47,688 nt of DNA from Oscillospiraceae bacterium (GCA_015069135.1 SVJE01000003.1:1-47688), one strand, 5' to 3'; positions 27,701-34,397 are shown, counted from the stretch's first letter. Numbers and translations are program-made. Notes: generated by a model from the letters alone, not told the origin.

Positions 27701-30700
27701 TGGTGCTCGTGCAAATATCTTTATCAATGGTGATGTAACTGTTGAAAACACTGTTACAGAAAGCGGTAGCCTTGCAAATATCCAGATTGATAAGTGTACA
27801 GATGCTAATACTATTAAACTTAATAATGTAACAACAATACAGTCACTTAAGTCAGATGGCTTTGGTGAGGGCAAGACAGTTATGGGCTTTGGTGTATTGG
27901 TAGGAACAAATGAAAGTGTTACTAACCCATATATTGTAATAGATGGTGACTTTAAGCAGTATAACTGGGTAGCTTCTTCTGATGCTTCTGCTATAAGCAA
28001 CCAGTATGCAAGTTCAGCTATTAACGCTGCGTTAGGAATGTCTGATTATTTGCATACAGTAGATGGCACAACTAAAGCTAACATGGGTATTATATTCCTC
28101 AATACAAAGGATGCAGCAGGTCATGTAACTAATAACAGCGGATTACCGTATAAGCTTTCCAATATCAGTATGAAGGTTTCCGGTATAAGTGTATCCGGTC
28201 AGGTTTACTCACTTACAAACTCATCAACAATCTATTCAGATGTGGAAAATGCTGACAGAGGCACAGTAAATGGTTGGTATGAGCCACAGTTCGGCTTTGT
28301 TTCTGATCTGGGTGGTCAAAAAATACCTGAGACAGATGACTGTGATGAGTTCTTGTATGTTTCCGATGGTACACTCAAGATAATGTTTGTAGCCGGTGAT
28401 TCTAAGGAAGTAGATATTAAGAACCTTGTATCTATTAATAAATATACAGGGCAGGATCTTAATCTTGAAATTTCTTGCAAAGATGATAACGGAAACAATG
28501 TAGCTATTAGTGATGGTAAGATTGTACTTTCTGAAAAGAAAGATTATGTAGTAACATACAAAGTAACAGATACTTTGTTCTACGACTTGAATGGTGAAGA
28601 AGTAACTAATACACTTGTTTACACATGGGAAGTTCCTGTGACTGTTTCACTGAAGGATAAGAGTATTCCTGATGCTTACTTTGAATTTGATTCAACCGTG
28701 CAGAAGATTTACTACTCCGGTTTGTCAAGTTATACACAGTTTATTCCGTTCCTTTCAGGTCTTAAGATTTACGATTATGACACTGCGGGAAATGCATACC
28801 TCCGTTTTGATGGTGGTAACACCTCTGCTGTTACTGATTTTAACAAGATTGCAAAAGCATCTATTGCTAATAATGCAACAAGTGAAGCATCCGGAAATCA
28901 CATCGTAACTATTGAACTGACAGATGGCGGAAAGCTTGTTGTTGACCTGGATGTAAGAGCTACCAGTGGTGGTTCAACCCATACCGGTTCAATTAAGGTT
29001 CGTAACAACGTGCTTTATGTTGTAAACGACGGTACTACAGGCGCAAAGGGTCAGCAGTGGAGAATTTACAGTTATAAGTTTATTGGTAATAATGGTGTTG
29101 AAATTAATTCCGGTGCTATTACATTCGGTACATCAGGAACAGATGCAAGTTCCGGAACAAAACCATCCAGTAACTTCAGTGTGACTATTAACGCAACAGT
29201 TAACTTTAATGCAAATGGTGGTCAGTGTGCACAGACAATTGGTTATGCAACATCCAACAGTAAAACTGTAACACTTCCTACACCATCTCGTGGCGGTTAT
29301 ATCTTTGCAGGTTGGTACACAGCAACATCTGGAGGAACAAGGGTTGGTGGTGCAGGAGATAGCTATACACCAAGCGGTAATATTACATTATATGCTCAGT
29401 GGGGCAAACCTTGTACAGTAACATATAACGGAAATGGTGGTACAGTAGGTACAACGTCTGATACATATACAGGTGTAGCTTTGATTTTACCATCTGCAAC
29501 TAATGGAAATAAGGTACTTAGCGGTTGGTATACAGCTCCTACAGGAGGAAATAAAGTCGGTGGTGTTGGTGACAGTTATGTTCCAAGCGGTGATGTTACA
29601 TTGTACGCTCAGTGGCAGGATCCTGCAGTTGTTACATACAATGCAAACGGTGGATCATGCAGCACAAGCTCAGCTACATTTACAGGTGCAGCATTGACAC
29701 TTCCTACACCAACAATGACAGGCTATAAGTGTACAGGTTGGTTTACAGCAGCATCCGGCGGTACTAAAGTAGGTGACGCAGGTGGTAGCTATTCCCCAAG
29801 TGCAAATATTACATTGTACGCTCAGTGGGAGAAGGTTGCTTATACAATTACATATAGTAAATCTGAAGTTTCTTCTTCCAGTGGTCCTGCAACAGCATAC
29901 TACGGAGATACAGTAACTGTAACTGTAACCTATTCAAAGGGTCAGGATAGTGTAAGTGTTAAGGGCGCTTCCTCCGGTACCACTATAAAGGTAACATCAT
30001 CCGGTTCGGGAACTAATTACACATATACATTTACTATGCCTGCTGAAAATGTTACTATGACAATTACGGGTACTTCCTGTGTAACAGCAGATACCTTGGT
30101 AACATTGGCAGACGGTACACAGGTTCGTGTGGATTCCTTAACAGGAAATGAAGAGCTTTTAGTATGGAACCTTGAAACAGGTAAATTTGATTCCGCTCCT
30201 ATAATGTTTGTAGACAGTGATGCAGAATCAGAGTACGATGTAATTCACCTGTACTTCTCAGACGGAACAGATGTAAAGGTTATCTATGAACATGGTTTCT
30301 GGGATTATGATCTTAACAAATATGTGTACTTAGATGCTAATGCAGCGCAGTACATAGGTCATACTTTTGCGAAACACAATGGTAGTGAACTTGTTAAGGT
30401 TCAGCTTACAGACGTGGTTCTTGAAACAGAGTACACTTCTGCATGGAGTCCTGTAACAGTAGGACACCTTTGCTACTTTGTAAATGGTATGTTGTCAATG
30501 CCGGGCGGTGTTGGCGGACTCTTCAACATCTTTAATGTTGACGCAGAAACAATGACTTATGATTATGAGTCAATTCAGAAAGACATCGAAACTTACGGTT
30601 TGTTTACTTATGAAGAGTTAAACAGCATTGAGCCTTTGTCAGAAGAAATGTTTGAAGCTGCAGGCGGTGCATATCTTAAGATTTCCATTGGAAAGGGTAA

Positions 30701-30755
30701 TATGACAATGGATGATCTGGTATATATGATTCGTCGCTATAGTAGGTTTATATAG
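21783..30755 (+). CDS. Giant modular secreted protein with Ig-like array, InlB-type repeats and C-terminal Hint domain (2990 aa)
   Basis: ATG 21783 (AAGGAAGG upstream) starts a signal peptide nearly identical to that of the 1563-aa protein; an in-frame ATG at 21708 lies in the leader element and is rejected. Order: two ~168-aa modules (37-365), the VTEALFEA-type module (370-590), twelve ~95-aa Ig-like repeats plus a divergent thirteenth (about 593-1850), a beta-helix-like region (to ~2150), mixed beta domains, three InlB B-type repeats with FAGWYT and ITLYAQW (about 2470-2683), a domain with YTFTMPAENVTMTI, and a Hint domain from Cys2766 to the end. Hint chemistry could release or covalently attach the protein. 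The stop codon is 15 nt before the first precursor-peptide gene, so read-through into that operon is likely. Confidence 0.87.
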   Translation: MKKMFKRFLSLVLAIAMLLTTPVVAFAEEGTEAVPALPTAKVRKISTENLTFAMNFTVDEITDEQLAYYDDWYADFELTINKDVVFNADGTADGYLSGQYDEWSADWVDVPPSDVSLKANEPLKIMEYAAKVKDNKDLQYTYGEVYTGVQDFDCGVYFTPEFLEANPDVEVTLELRMYNPENPTEGYTIGDTYVYTVNDVIPNLPSATVTNLVMDNLTFATNFKVNEISDEQLAYYEDWYADFELSINRDVTFNSDGTADGYLSGQYDEWGPDWVNVPIDKDITLKAGEVVRIMEFASEIMGKPGLRYTFSQVYTGVQDFDCGIYFTPEFLAENPDVEVTLKLQMYNPENEDESYVIGKTYDYTRAVAQNTTTDVIYADITEALFEAAENETVVILQNVEFSVVTVPENVTLDLNGYTLTAKYVTCFGHIIDSSDDNTGLLKVAESKFLIQETNKQLPVKTDEGYSFFEVTKFNVRYLEESTKFVFQPFIEQSAHELIKNKKAASGVSINVRVTWTQSTGKRSQDFVYTYDKVEKYFDSYSVRNDVERYGQMFTLVMRGTEDFEDLTFSAVVTSNTGVELSSTPIVAGEELPVEKFEKASTANDSYTAGTVVKLGDLFAAMPGVTIDTANVQVTVSGVDATYIADASDWTQRTLAFNETGEATITITDNNLCIATTLKVNITNVKKFEKAYTVLTSYTTGSVVSIGDLFTAVEGATLPVVNETVQVTVTGDGVTGTFVADATDWTKGTVKLNGAGTAVISVTDNNYCETATITVEVVTIQKFEKADSAKDSYTSGTTVKLGDLFTAIEGITLNVDDSNVKIAVSGNGVTGTYTADTTDWTQGTLKFNGAGEATVTITDDNYCIETSILVQIQEVEKFEKVENAETSYTSGTELNIGDLFTATEDSTLEIDDSKVQVSITPADEESTVTGTYTADPSDWTKGSFKFNGMGKALITITDNNHCVTATFVVDVLPVEKFEVIESAEVVHNSGSEVAVGSLFAANEGATLPIDSKNVTVTITSATRSIGVSGVFIGDPSDWTKGIIKFTGVGKALVTITDNDCCVSVSVVVDVKPIEKFEKADTAKDSYTSGSKVSLGSLFEAIEGITVDVDSSSVQVAVEATEGDVTGAYTADTSDWTKGYVVFNGEGKATVTITDNNCCVETTIEVEILPLKKFEKSEYAKDSYTSGTKVTVDELFTEIDGITLGVAGANVQVTIEGDGIIGSYVANANDWTQGTVTFNGVGTATVTITDNDYCIATTLTVDILPVQKFESHGAILTSYTTGTTLYLGDLFVAKKDATLAIDDANVQVTVTPVGDSDVSIFYMPNANVWSEGLITFNGIGKATLTITDNNYCVDTTVTVEIVVLQKFEKADTALDTYSTGMLVNIGDLFTAIPDITLAIDDANVQVSVTPLDEGSTADGIFVADISDWTQGTLEFAGVGKAEVTITDDNYCVATTIIVEILPIVKFEKADTAEDSYTSGTTVNVGVLFAEIQGTTIDIDDANVQVAVTGDGVTGTYTSDANDWTMGTVKFNGTGTAVITITDNYDCVATTITVEIVPMEKFEKADTAKDSYTSGTTVNVGDLFAEIEGITLGVSDSSVNVTVAGDGVTGTYVADTSDWINGTVKFNGTGTATVTITDNDCCIATTISVEITTLKKFEKADTAKDSYTSGATVNVGDLFAEITGITLGVNDSSVNVTVAGDGVTGTYVADTTDWTQGTITFDGEGEAVITITDNDYCIATTITVTVEKPVPVDKFAVVLPNYKSYLYRVGNNNAVSIGRLFTLADDVTEDMLGNVTVEVKDSNGTVRATYAAGAGAWNSGTIAFTENYTGLAYITIKDDGNTNPLTLSVEVIDATNVVSNADITALKNGGTYITGNGVLLADINGAASFYLAGGNFYGNGFTLTYTGNGSVRKADLKQAFVNISEGALLENVRIVCKVFPEGYVYVSEFNSVENTPYQNNAVTANTGSRISNCYIYGARANIFINGDVTVENTVTESGSLANIQIDKCTDANTIKLNNVTTIQSLKSDGFGEGKTVMGFGVLVGTNESVTNPYIVIDGDFKQYNWVASSDASAISNQYASSAINAALGMSDYLHTVDGTTKANMGIIFLNTKDAAGHVTNNSGLPYKLSNISMKVSGISVSGQVYSLTNSSTIYSDVENADRGTVNGWYEPQFGFVSDLGGQKIPETDDCDEFLYVSDGTLKIMFVAGDSKEVDIKNLVSINKYTGQDLNLEISCKDDNGNNVAISDGKIVLSEKKDYVVTYKVTDTLFYDLNGEEVTNTLVYTWEVPVTVSLKDKSIPDAYFEFDSTVQKIYYSGLSSYTQFIPFLSGLKIYDYDTAGNAYLRFDGGNTSAVTDFNKIAKASIANNATSEASGNHIVTIELTDGGKLVVDLDVRATSGGSTHTGSIKVRNNVLYVVNDGTTGAKGQQWRIYSYKFIGNNGVEINSGAITFGTSGTDASSGTKPSSNFSVTINATVNFNANGGQCAQTIGYATSNSKTVTLPTPSRGGYIFAGWYTATSGGTRVGGAGDSYTPSGNITLYAQWGKPCTVTYNGNGGTVGTTSDTYTGVALILPSATNGNKVLSGWYTAPTGGNKVGGVGDSYVPSGDVTLYAQWQDPAVVTYNANGGSCSTSSATFTGAALTLPTPTMTGYKCTGWFTAASGGTKVGDAGGSYSPSANITLYAQWEKVAYTITYSKSEVSSSSGPATAYYGDTVTVTVTYSKGQDSVSVKGASSGTTIKVTSSGSGTNYTYTFTMPAENVTMTITGTSCVTADTLVTLADGTQVRVDSLTGNEELLVWNLETGKFDSAPIMFVDSDAESEYDVIHLYFSDGTDVKVIYEHGFWDYDLNKYVYLDANAAQYIGHTFAKHNGSELVKVQLTDVVLETEYTSAWSPVTVGHLCYFVNGMLSMPGGVGGLFNIFNVDAETMTYDYESIQKDIETYGLFTYEELNSIEPLSEEMFEAAGGAYLKISIGKGNMTMDDLVYMIRRYSRFI
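23560..27018 (+). repeat. Tandem array of twelve ~285-nt Ig-like repeat units
   Basis: Each unit encodes KFEK...SYTSG...GDLF, then a DW-T-x-GT-x-x-F-N-G-x-G segment and ends ITDN-x-x-C. Unit length is 285 nt (95 codons) measured between units 11 (26451) and 12 (26736), which are nearly identical in DNA and so recently duplicated. Early units are more diverged. Related units occur in the 1563-aa (two) and 1632-aa (four) proteins. Confidence 0.88.
30078..30755 (+). other. Hint (hedgehog/intein-type) autoprocessing domain, C-terminal
   Basis: The domain begins with Cys2766 in SCVTADTLVTLADGTQ (intein block A). VIYEHGFWD with His2837 matches block B, and VGHLCYFVNGML with His2895 matches block F. 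The terminal His-Asn of true inteins is missing: the position reads MPGG and 88 more residues follow. That fits N-terminal Cys chemistry without C-terminal Asn cleavage, as in hedgehog proteins. Confidence 0.75.
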
Positions 30756-30770
30756 GGAGGAGAATATAAC

Positions 30771-30890
30771 ATGAAAAAAGAATATGAAAAACCTGAAGTT
30801 AAAGAAGTTACTTTGGTAACGGAAGAGGCGGTTACTGCAAATGATGATTGGGTAGATGGTGAAATGGGACTTGAAAGCTCAATTTTCTAG
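30771..30890 (+). CDS. RiPP-like precursor peptide A (39 aa)
   Basis: 39 residues starting MKKEYEKPEVKEVTLVTEE and ending DDWVDGEMGLESSIF. The N-terminal Y-x-x-P-x-[VIL] spacing is that of leader peptides bound by PqqD/B1-type recognition domains in lasso-peptide systems. The C-terminal 20 residues, presumed core, are identical in peptide B. It contains two Ser near the C-terminus (36, 37), the kind of site phosphorylated by lasso-associated HPr-kinase-like enzymes. GGGAGGAG lies 10 nt upstream and overlaps the region just after the stop of the giant Hint protein, so it has no room for its own promoter and is likely read from that message. No ring-forming Gly/Ala-Asp/Glu pattern of lasso cores is evident. 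Confidence 0.8.
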   Translation: MKKEYEKPEVKEVTLVTEEAVTANDDWVDGEMGLESSIF

Positions 30891-30914
30891 GAAAAGTTCA
30901 ATTTAAAAAAATAT

Positions 30915-30944
30915 TTGACAAAACACATACAACACAGGTATAAT
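30915..30944 (+). promoter_or_regulatory. Consensus promoter of precursor B and the tailoring operon
   Basis: TTGACA at 30915-30920 and TATAAT at 30939-30944, both perfect consensus, 18-nt spacer. It separates precursor A from precursor B. Confidence 0.85.
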
Positions 30945-30959
30945 AACCTGTGTTGTATG
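30926..30959. promoter_or_regulatory. Perfect 14-bp inverted repeat over the -10 box (operator candidate)
   Basis: Arms 30926-30939 and 30946-30959 are exact reverse complements around a 6-nt centre, ATAATA, which holds most of the -10 hexamer. A dimeric repressor bound here would block the promoter. Alternatively, in the read-through RNA from precursor A it forms a strong hairpin; there is no T run, so a terminator is unlikely. Confidence 0.8.
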
Positions 30960-30993
30960 ATATTATGGAATCATTATGTGAGGTGACTTTGGC

Positions 30994-31113
30994 GTGAAAA
31001 AAGAATATGAAAAGCCTGAAATTGAAGAAGTTACTTTAGTAACCGAGGAAGCCGTTACTGCTAATGACGACTGGGTAGACGGAGAAATGGGACTTGAAAG
31101 CTCCATCTTCTGA
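30994..31113 (+). CDS. RiPP-like precursor peptide B (39 aa)
   Basis: A second 39-residue peptide differing from A only by its GTG start codon and leader changes Val10 to Ile and Lys11 to Glu; residues 12-39 are the same. The DNA differs at several synonymous sites, so the peptide is conserved by selection and the copies are not brand new. GAGGTGAC at 30980-30987 precedes GTG 30994. Its last 20 nt overlap the kinase gene, and its codons for Asp-Gly-Glu include the GGAG that serves the kinase start. It is the first gene of the operon controlled by the palindromic promoter. Confidence 0.8.
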   Translation: MKKEYEKPEIEEVTLVTEEAVTANDDWVDGEMGLESSIF

Positions 31114-31834
31114 TAACGCATATATCCGTTGCAAAATAGCAGACCTGATTGCGGAAGTGCCTTGCGGAGAAGGATTAGAATCCATTTGCGAGGCATACAA
31201 ATGGAATTATGAAGGTACGGTAGATATTTCTATAGATGCCGGACTTTATCGTATTGATAAGTATGATCCAAGAATAAGCAGAGAAACAGTTGCTTATATG
31301 GAATCTGCTTATCAATTTTATCTTAATTTGGTAGATTTTAATGGCTTCTATCTTCATTCGTCTGCAGTAGTAAGGGACGGGAGAGCTTATCTTTTCTCAG
31401 GACCTTGCCGTGCAGGAAAGTCTACTCATACAAGATTGTGGAAAGAACTTTTTGGCAAAGATGTTTATATAATAAATGATGACAAACCGGCACTGCGCCA
31501 CGTGGACGGAAAGTGGTATGTTTATGGAACCCCTTGGTGTGGCAAAGACGGCATTAATATGAATGAAAAGGCACTTCTTGCAGGTGTTTGTTTCTTAAAA
31601 AAAGCTCCTGAAAACAAAATACGTATTGTTGATAAATTTGAGGCAATGCAAAAAATACTGGGACAGACGATTCATAAATTTGATGAAATAAATAAACTTG
31701 ACAAATTGCTTAAGAGCTTAGAATTGTTTCTTGAGAAAATTCCTGTATATGAATTGGAAAATGTTCCGGAAGTATCAGCAGCGGAGTTAAGCTACAATAC
31801 AATGTTCAAGGGTGCAAAGGAGGCTGGCTTATGA
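31094..31834 (+). CDS. HPr-kinase-like tailoring kinase
   Basis: 246 residues. Walker A GPCRAGKST at 103-111, NDD at 128-130 as the catalytic/metal site, and GTPWCGKDG at 145-153, the pattern of HPrK-related kinases found beside PqqD genes. Lasso-cluster members of this family phosphorylate a C-terminal Ser of the precursor peptide. The likely substrate here is the Ser-Ser near the end of peptides A and B. Start TTG 31094 lies inside the 3' end of precursor B with GGAG at 31081-31084. No ATG is available before residue 69, which is too late to keep the conserved N-terminal part. The stop overlaps the PqqD start (ATGA). Confidence 0.83.
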   Translation: MKAPSSDNAYIRCKIADLIAEVPCGEGLESICEAYKWNYEGTVDISIDAGLYRIDKYDPRISRETVAYMESAYQFYLNLVDFNGFYLHSSAVVRDGRAYLFSGPCRAGKSTHTRLWKELFGKDVYIINDDKPALRHVDGKWYVYGTPWCGKDGINMNEKALLAGVCFLKKAPENKIRIVDKFEAMQKILGQTIHKFDEINKLDKLLKSLELFLEKIPVYELENVPEVSAAELSYNTMFKGAKEAGL

Positions 31835-32097
31835 AAATAAAAGATGGATACGTATTGCGTGAAGTTGCGGGAAACTGGATTGTGCTTCCGTTAGCTTCAG
31901 AGACAGTTAATTTTTCCGGAATGCTAACTTTGAACAATTCAGGTGTCGTGCTTTGGAGACTATTGGAGCAGGGAGCTTCAAAAGATAGGCTTGTGAAGGC
32001 ATTAACAGATGAATATGAGGTTTCTTTAGAACAGGCAGCTTCTGATGTGGATTCTTTTATTAATAAATTAATTAATACCGGTTGCGTTGAGGAATAG
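31831..32097 (+). CDS. PqqD-family peptide-binding chaperone
   Basis: 88 residues, a complete small winged-helix PqqD protein: VNFSGMLTLNNSGVVLWRLLEQG is the typical strand-helix core (F-x-G-x-x-x-L-N-x-x-G-x-x-L-W), followed by DEYEVSLEQAASDVDSFINKL. PqqD and B1 proteins bind RiPP leader peptides and present them to modifying enzymes, so it should hold the Y-x-x-P leaders of peptides A and B. It overlaps the kinase gene by 4 nt, indicating translational coupling. Confidence 0.9.
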   Translation: MKIKDGYVLREVAGNWIVLPLASETVNFSGMLTLNNSGVVLWRLLEQGASKDRLVKALTDEYEVSLEQAASDVDSFINKLINTGCVEE

Positions 32098-32111
32098 AAA
32101 GGCGAGATTAT

Positions 32112-32666
32112 ATGAATAAGAAATTATTAATTATATCAGTTTCAGTTGCAGTAGTTGTTTTAGTAATTGCTGTGGTTTTGTGCCTTAATAACTCAGGTGA
32201 TAAAACGCCTGAGATTACAGCAACCCCTGTGGCAGGCCAGGAGGAACAATCCGGCCTTGAAGACAGTATTTTTGAGAATGAAGAAAATGTTCAGAGCCCT
32301 GAGGAGACAACTGGTGCAAAACCAGGTGTAACACCAAATACCACAGAAAATAATGAGGGAGATAAAGCAACTGCAGCACCTACTAAAAATCCTACAGCTA
32401 AGCCTGAAGTTACACCAACAACTAAACCTGTAGATACACCTACTCCTACTGCTACTGCCAGTGCAGATACTAAAAAGTTGGATTATGCTACATACAAGGC
32501 TATGAAACCATCAGAACAGCAGGCATATATGGAAAGTTTTAATGATATGGATGCATTTTTCGAGTGGTATAATGCAGCAAAAGATAAATACGAGAAGGAA
32601 AATCCGTCAATTGAAGTTGATGGTGGTGTCATTGATTTAGAGGATATAGTAAACGGTAAAAAATAA
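32112..32666 (+). CDS. Membrane-anchored Pro/Thr-rich protein
   Basis: 184 residues. One N-terminal membrane segment (about 4-26) without cleavage site or lipobox, then an extracytoplasmic Thr/Pro/Ala-rich linker (about 30-118), then a ~60-residue acidic helical domain (KKLDYATYKAMKPSEQQAY onward) that I know only as a recurring unnamed module. Within the linker the segment SGLEDSIFENE resembles the precursor peptides' end MGLESSIF. Its place between PqqD and the peptidase gene suggests it is part of the pathway, perhaps a substrate or membrane partner. Start ATG 32112 has AAAGGCGAG upstream, 14 nt after the PqqD stop. Confidence 0.75.
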   Translation: MNKKLLIISVSVAVVVLVIAVVLCLNNSGDKTPEITATPVAGQEEQSGLEDSIFENEENVQSPEETTGAKPGVTPNTTENNEGDKATAAPTKNPTAKPEVTPTTKPVDTPTPTATASADTKKLDYATYKAMKPSEQQAYMESFNDMDAFFEWYNAAKDKYEKENPSIEVDGGVIDLEDIVNGKK

Positions 32667-32667
32667 T

Positions 32668-33132
32668 ATGGAGAAGAAAACAATAACCAGCCTGGATAAT
32701 TTAATACCTGTTTTTTGTGAACGTCTTACAGCAGGACAGGCGGTGCGTTTTTCTCCACAAGGGACCAGTATGCTTCCTTTTTTAAGGGAAAATAAAGATA
32801 CTGTTACCATTAAAAAAATCACTGAAGCTCCTAAAAAATACGATGTTGTTCTCTATAAACGAACAAACGGTAAGTTTGTGCTTCATAGAATTGTGGATGT
32901 TAAAGATACATATGTATTGATGGGAGATAATCATTTTGTGAAAGAATTCGGCATAGAACCTTCACAGGTTATTGCTGTAATGACTTCCTTTGAACGTAAA
33001 GGTCGTTCGTATAGTGTAAATAATTTTTGGTATAAGATTTACTGCCGGGTATGGTATCATAGCCGGTATGTTCGTCATTTTACCAAACGTGGTTTTAACT
33101 GGATTAGAAGGCGCTTGGGAGGTTTGAAATGA
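32668..33132 (+). CDS. S24/S26-type (signal-peptidase-like) serine peptidase
   Basis: 154 residues. SPQGTSMLPFL at 29-39 gives the nucleophile Ser34 in the S-M-x-P-x-L motif. KKYDVVLYKR followed by FVLHRIV provides His73, and MGDNHF is the conserved G-D-N. This is the signal-peptidase fold of the type with Ser/His instead of Ser/Lys, and it lacks an obvious N-terminal membrane anchor. In this operon it is the only candidate for removing the leader of peptides A and B, or for cutting the membrane protein next to it. ATG starts one base after the previous stop, and the end overlaps the next gene by 4 nt. Confidence 0.83.
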   Translation: MEKKTITSLDNLIPVFCERLTAGQAVRFSPQGTSMLPFLRENKDTVTIKKITEAPKKYDVVLYKRTNGKFVLHRIVDVKDTYVLMGDNHFVKEFGIEPSQVIAVMTSFERKGRSYSVNNFWYKIYCRVWYHSRYVRHFTKRGFNWIRRRLGGLK

Positions 33133-34307
33133 ATACAGCTCAGCAAGGTGTTGTTACACTGTTAAAAAGTGCCGTTACAGGAGCTGCTCTTAAGCTTCCG
33201 GATAATTTCTCTCTTGAGGATGAGTTTGTCAAAGAGACTATAAAAAAGCATCATTTAAGTACTTTGGTTTATGCAGGTGCTCTTAATTGTGGCATATCAA
33301 AAGAGTCACCCTTTATGAAGAGTTTATTCAAAGCATACTATAAACACACTTTAAGAAGTGAACAGCAAATGCTGATTGTAAAGTCTGTTTTTGATGCTTT
33401 TGATAAAAATGGTATTGACTATTTACCTACAAAGGGATGTAATATGAAAGCTTTATACCCAAAGCCTGAATTAAGACTTATGGGAGATGCAGATATTACT
33501 GTTAGAAAGAATCAACTGAATCTGATATCACAAATTCTTGAAAACATGGGATTTACTAAATCTCATGAGGATGATAATAATGTTAACTGGGACAAGGGTG
33601 CTTTACATATGGAAATTCACCTGCGAATGAAATCTTTTTACCAAAAAGATTATTATTCTGATGTCTGGTCTAAAGTTAAACCTGTTGCAGGTCACAGATA
33701 TACTTTTAATACTGAAGATACTTTTATACATTTGTTTAACCACTTTGCCCGTCATTACAGAAGTGGTGGAATAGGAATAAGACATGTGCTTGATCTTTAT
33801 GTTTACCGAATGAAGAATCCCGATATGGATGAGAAATATATTTACCGGGAAATGTGTGTGTTGAAACTTCAGGATTTCTATAAAAATGTACTTTCTTTAT
33901 TGGATGTATGGTTTGGTGATGGTGAATCCAGCGAGGCTACTGACCTTATTTCTGATACTATTTTACAAAGTGGAAGCTGGGGTAATGTGACATCTCATGT
34001 GCTTTCTAAAGAAGTTACAAAGGCCAATAAAAAAGGGGAACTTTCTTCATCCAGGAGAAAACTTGTGGTTTCGTCTTTATTTCCTCCAAAGTCATACATG
34101 GCTGTTAATTATAAAGTTGTGGAGAGGTATCCCTTTTTACTACCTTTATTCTGGGTAATAAGAGGTGTTGAGGTTCTGATTTCAAGACCTAAAAAATTCA
34201 GGTCTACTGTAAGAGCCTGGAAAAATATAGATGATAAGAAAGTCTCAGAAAAACAGCGACAACTTAAAATGGTGGGTCTGGATTTAACTGATGATGAGAG
34301 TAATTAG
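33129..34307 (+). CDS. NTP_transf_5-family nucleotidyltransferase-like protein
   Basis: 392 residues. The region YLPTKGCNMKALYPKPELR at about 98-116 followed by LMGDADITV (Gly119, Asp120, Asp122) is the hallmark of the nucleotidyltransferase family often placed beside HPrK-like kinases and PqqD in peptide clusters. EIHLRM and the His-rich FIHLFNHFARHYR also fit. It could extend or cap the phosphate added by the kinase; the exact reaction is not readable. The C-terminus is basic with a hydrophobic stretch (PFLLPLFWVIRGVEVLI) that may touch the membrane. Last gene of the operon; a separate promoter for the mutase follows. Confidence 0.85.
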   Translation: MNTAQQGVVTLLKSAVTGAALKLPDNFSLEDEFVKETIKKHHLSTLVYAGALNCGISKESPFMKSLFKAYYKHTLRSEQQMLIVKSVFDAFDKNGIDYLPTKGCNMKALYPKPELRLMGDADITVRKNQLNLISQILENMGFTKSHEDDNNVNWDKGALHMEIHLRMKSFYQKDYYSDVWSKVKPVAGHRYTFNTEDTFIHLFNHFARHYRSGGIGIRHVLDLYVYRMKNPDMDEKYIYREMCVLKLQDFYKNVLSLLDVWFGDGESSEATDLISDTILQSGSWGNVTSHVLSKEVTKANKKGELSSSRRKLVVSSLFPPKSYMAVNYKVVERYPFLLPLFWVIRGVEVLISRPKKFRSTVRAWKNIDDKKVSEKQRQLKMVGLDLTDDESN

Positions 34308-34319
34308 GGAAATGAATCG

Positions 34320-34348
34320 TTGAAAAACCAATATGTCGGTGATATAAT
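34320..34348 (+). promoter_or_regulatory. Promoter of the phosphohexomutase gene
   Basis: TTGAAA at 34320-34325, 17-nt spacer ending TGA (extended -10), TATAAT at 34343-34348. Confidence 0.75.
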
Positions 34349-34397
34349 TTAAGACAATATATAAAATAATAGAATTTTTGAGGATGGTGTGTTTTTG

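Noticed and set aside
30926..30959. Reading the palindrome as the terminator of precursor A
   Set aside because: No T run follows and a perfect promoter overlaps it; an operator is the simpler reading, though an RNA hairpin is not excluded.
30771..34307. Calling the operon a lasso-peptide cluster
   Set aside because: No asparagine-synthetase-like cyclase, no B2 transglutaminase-type protease, no ABC transporter, and the core lacks an obvious ring-forming pattern.
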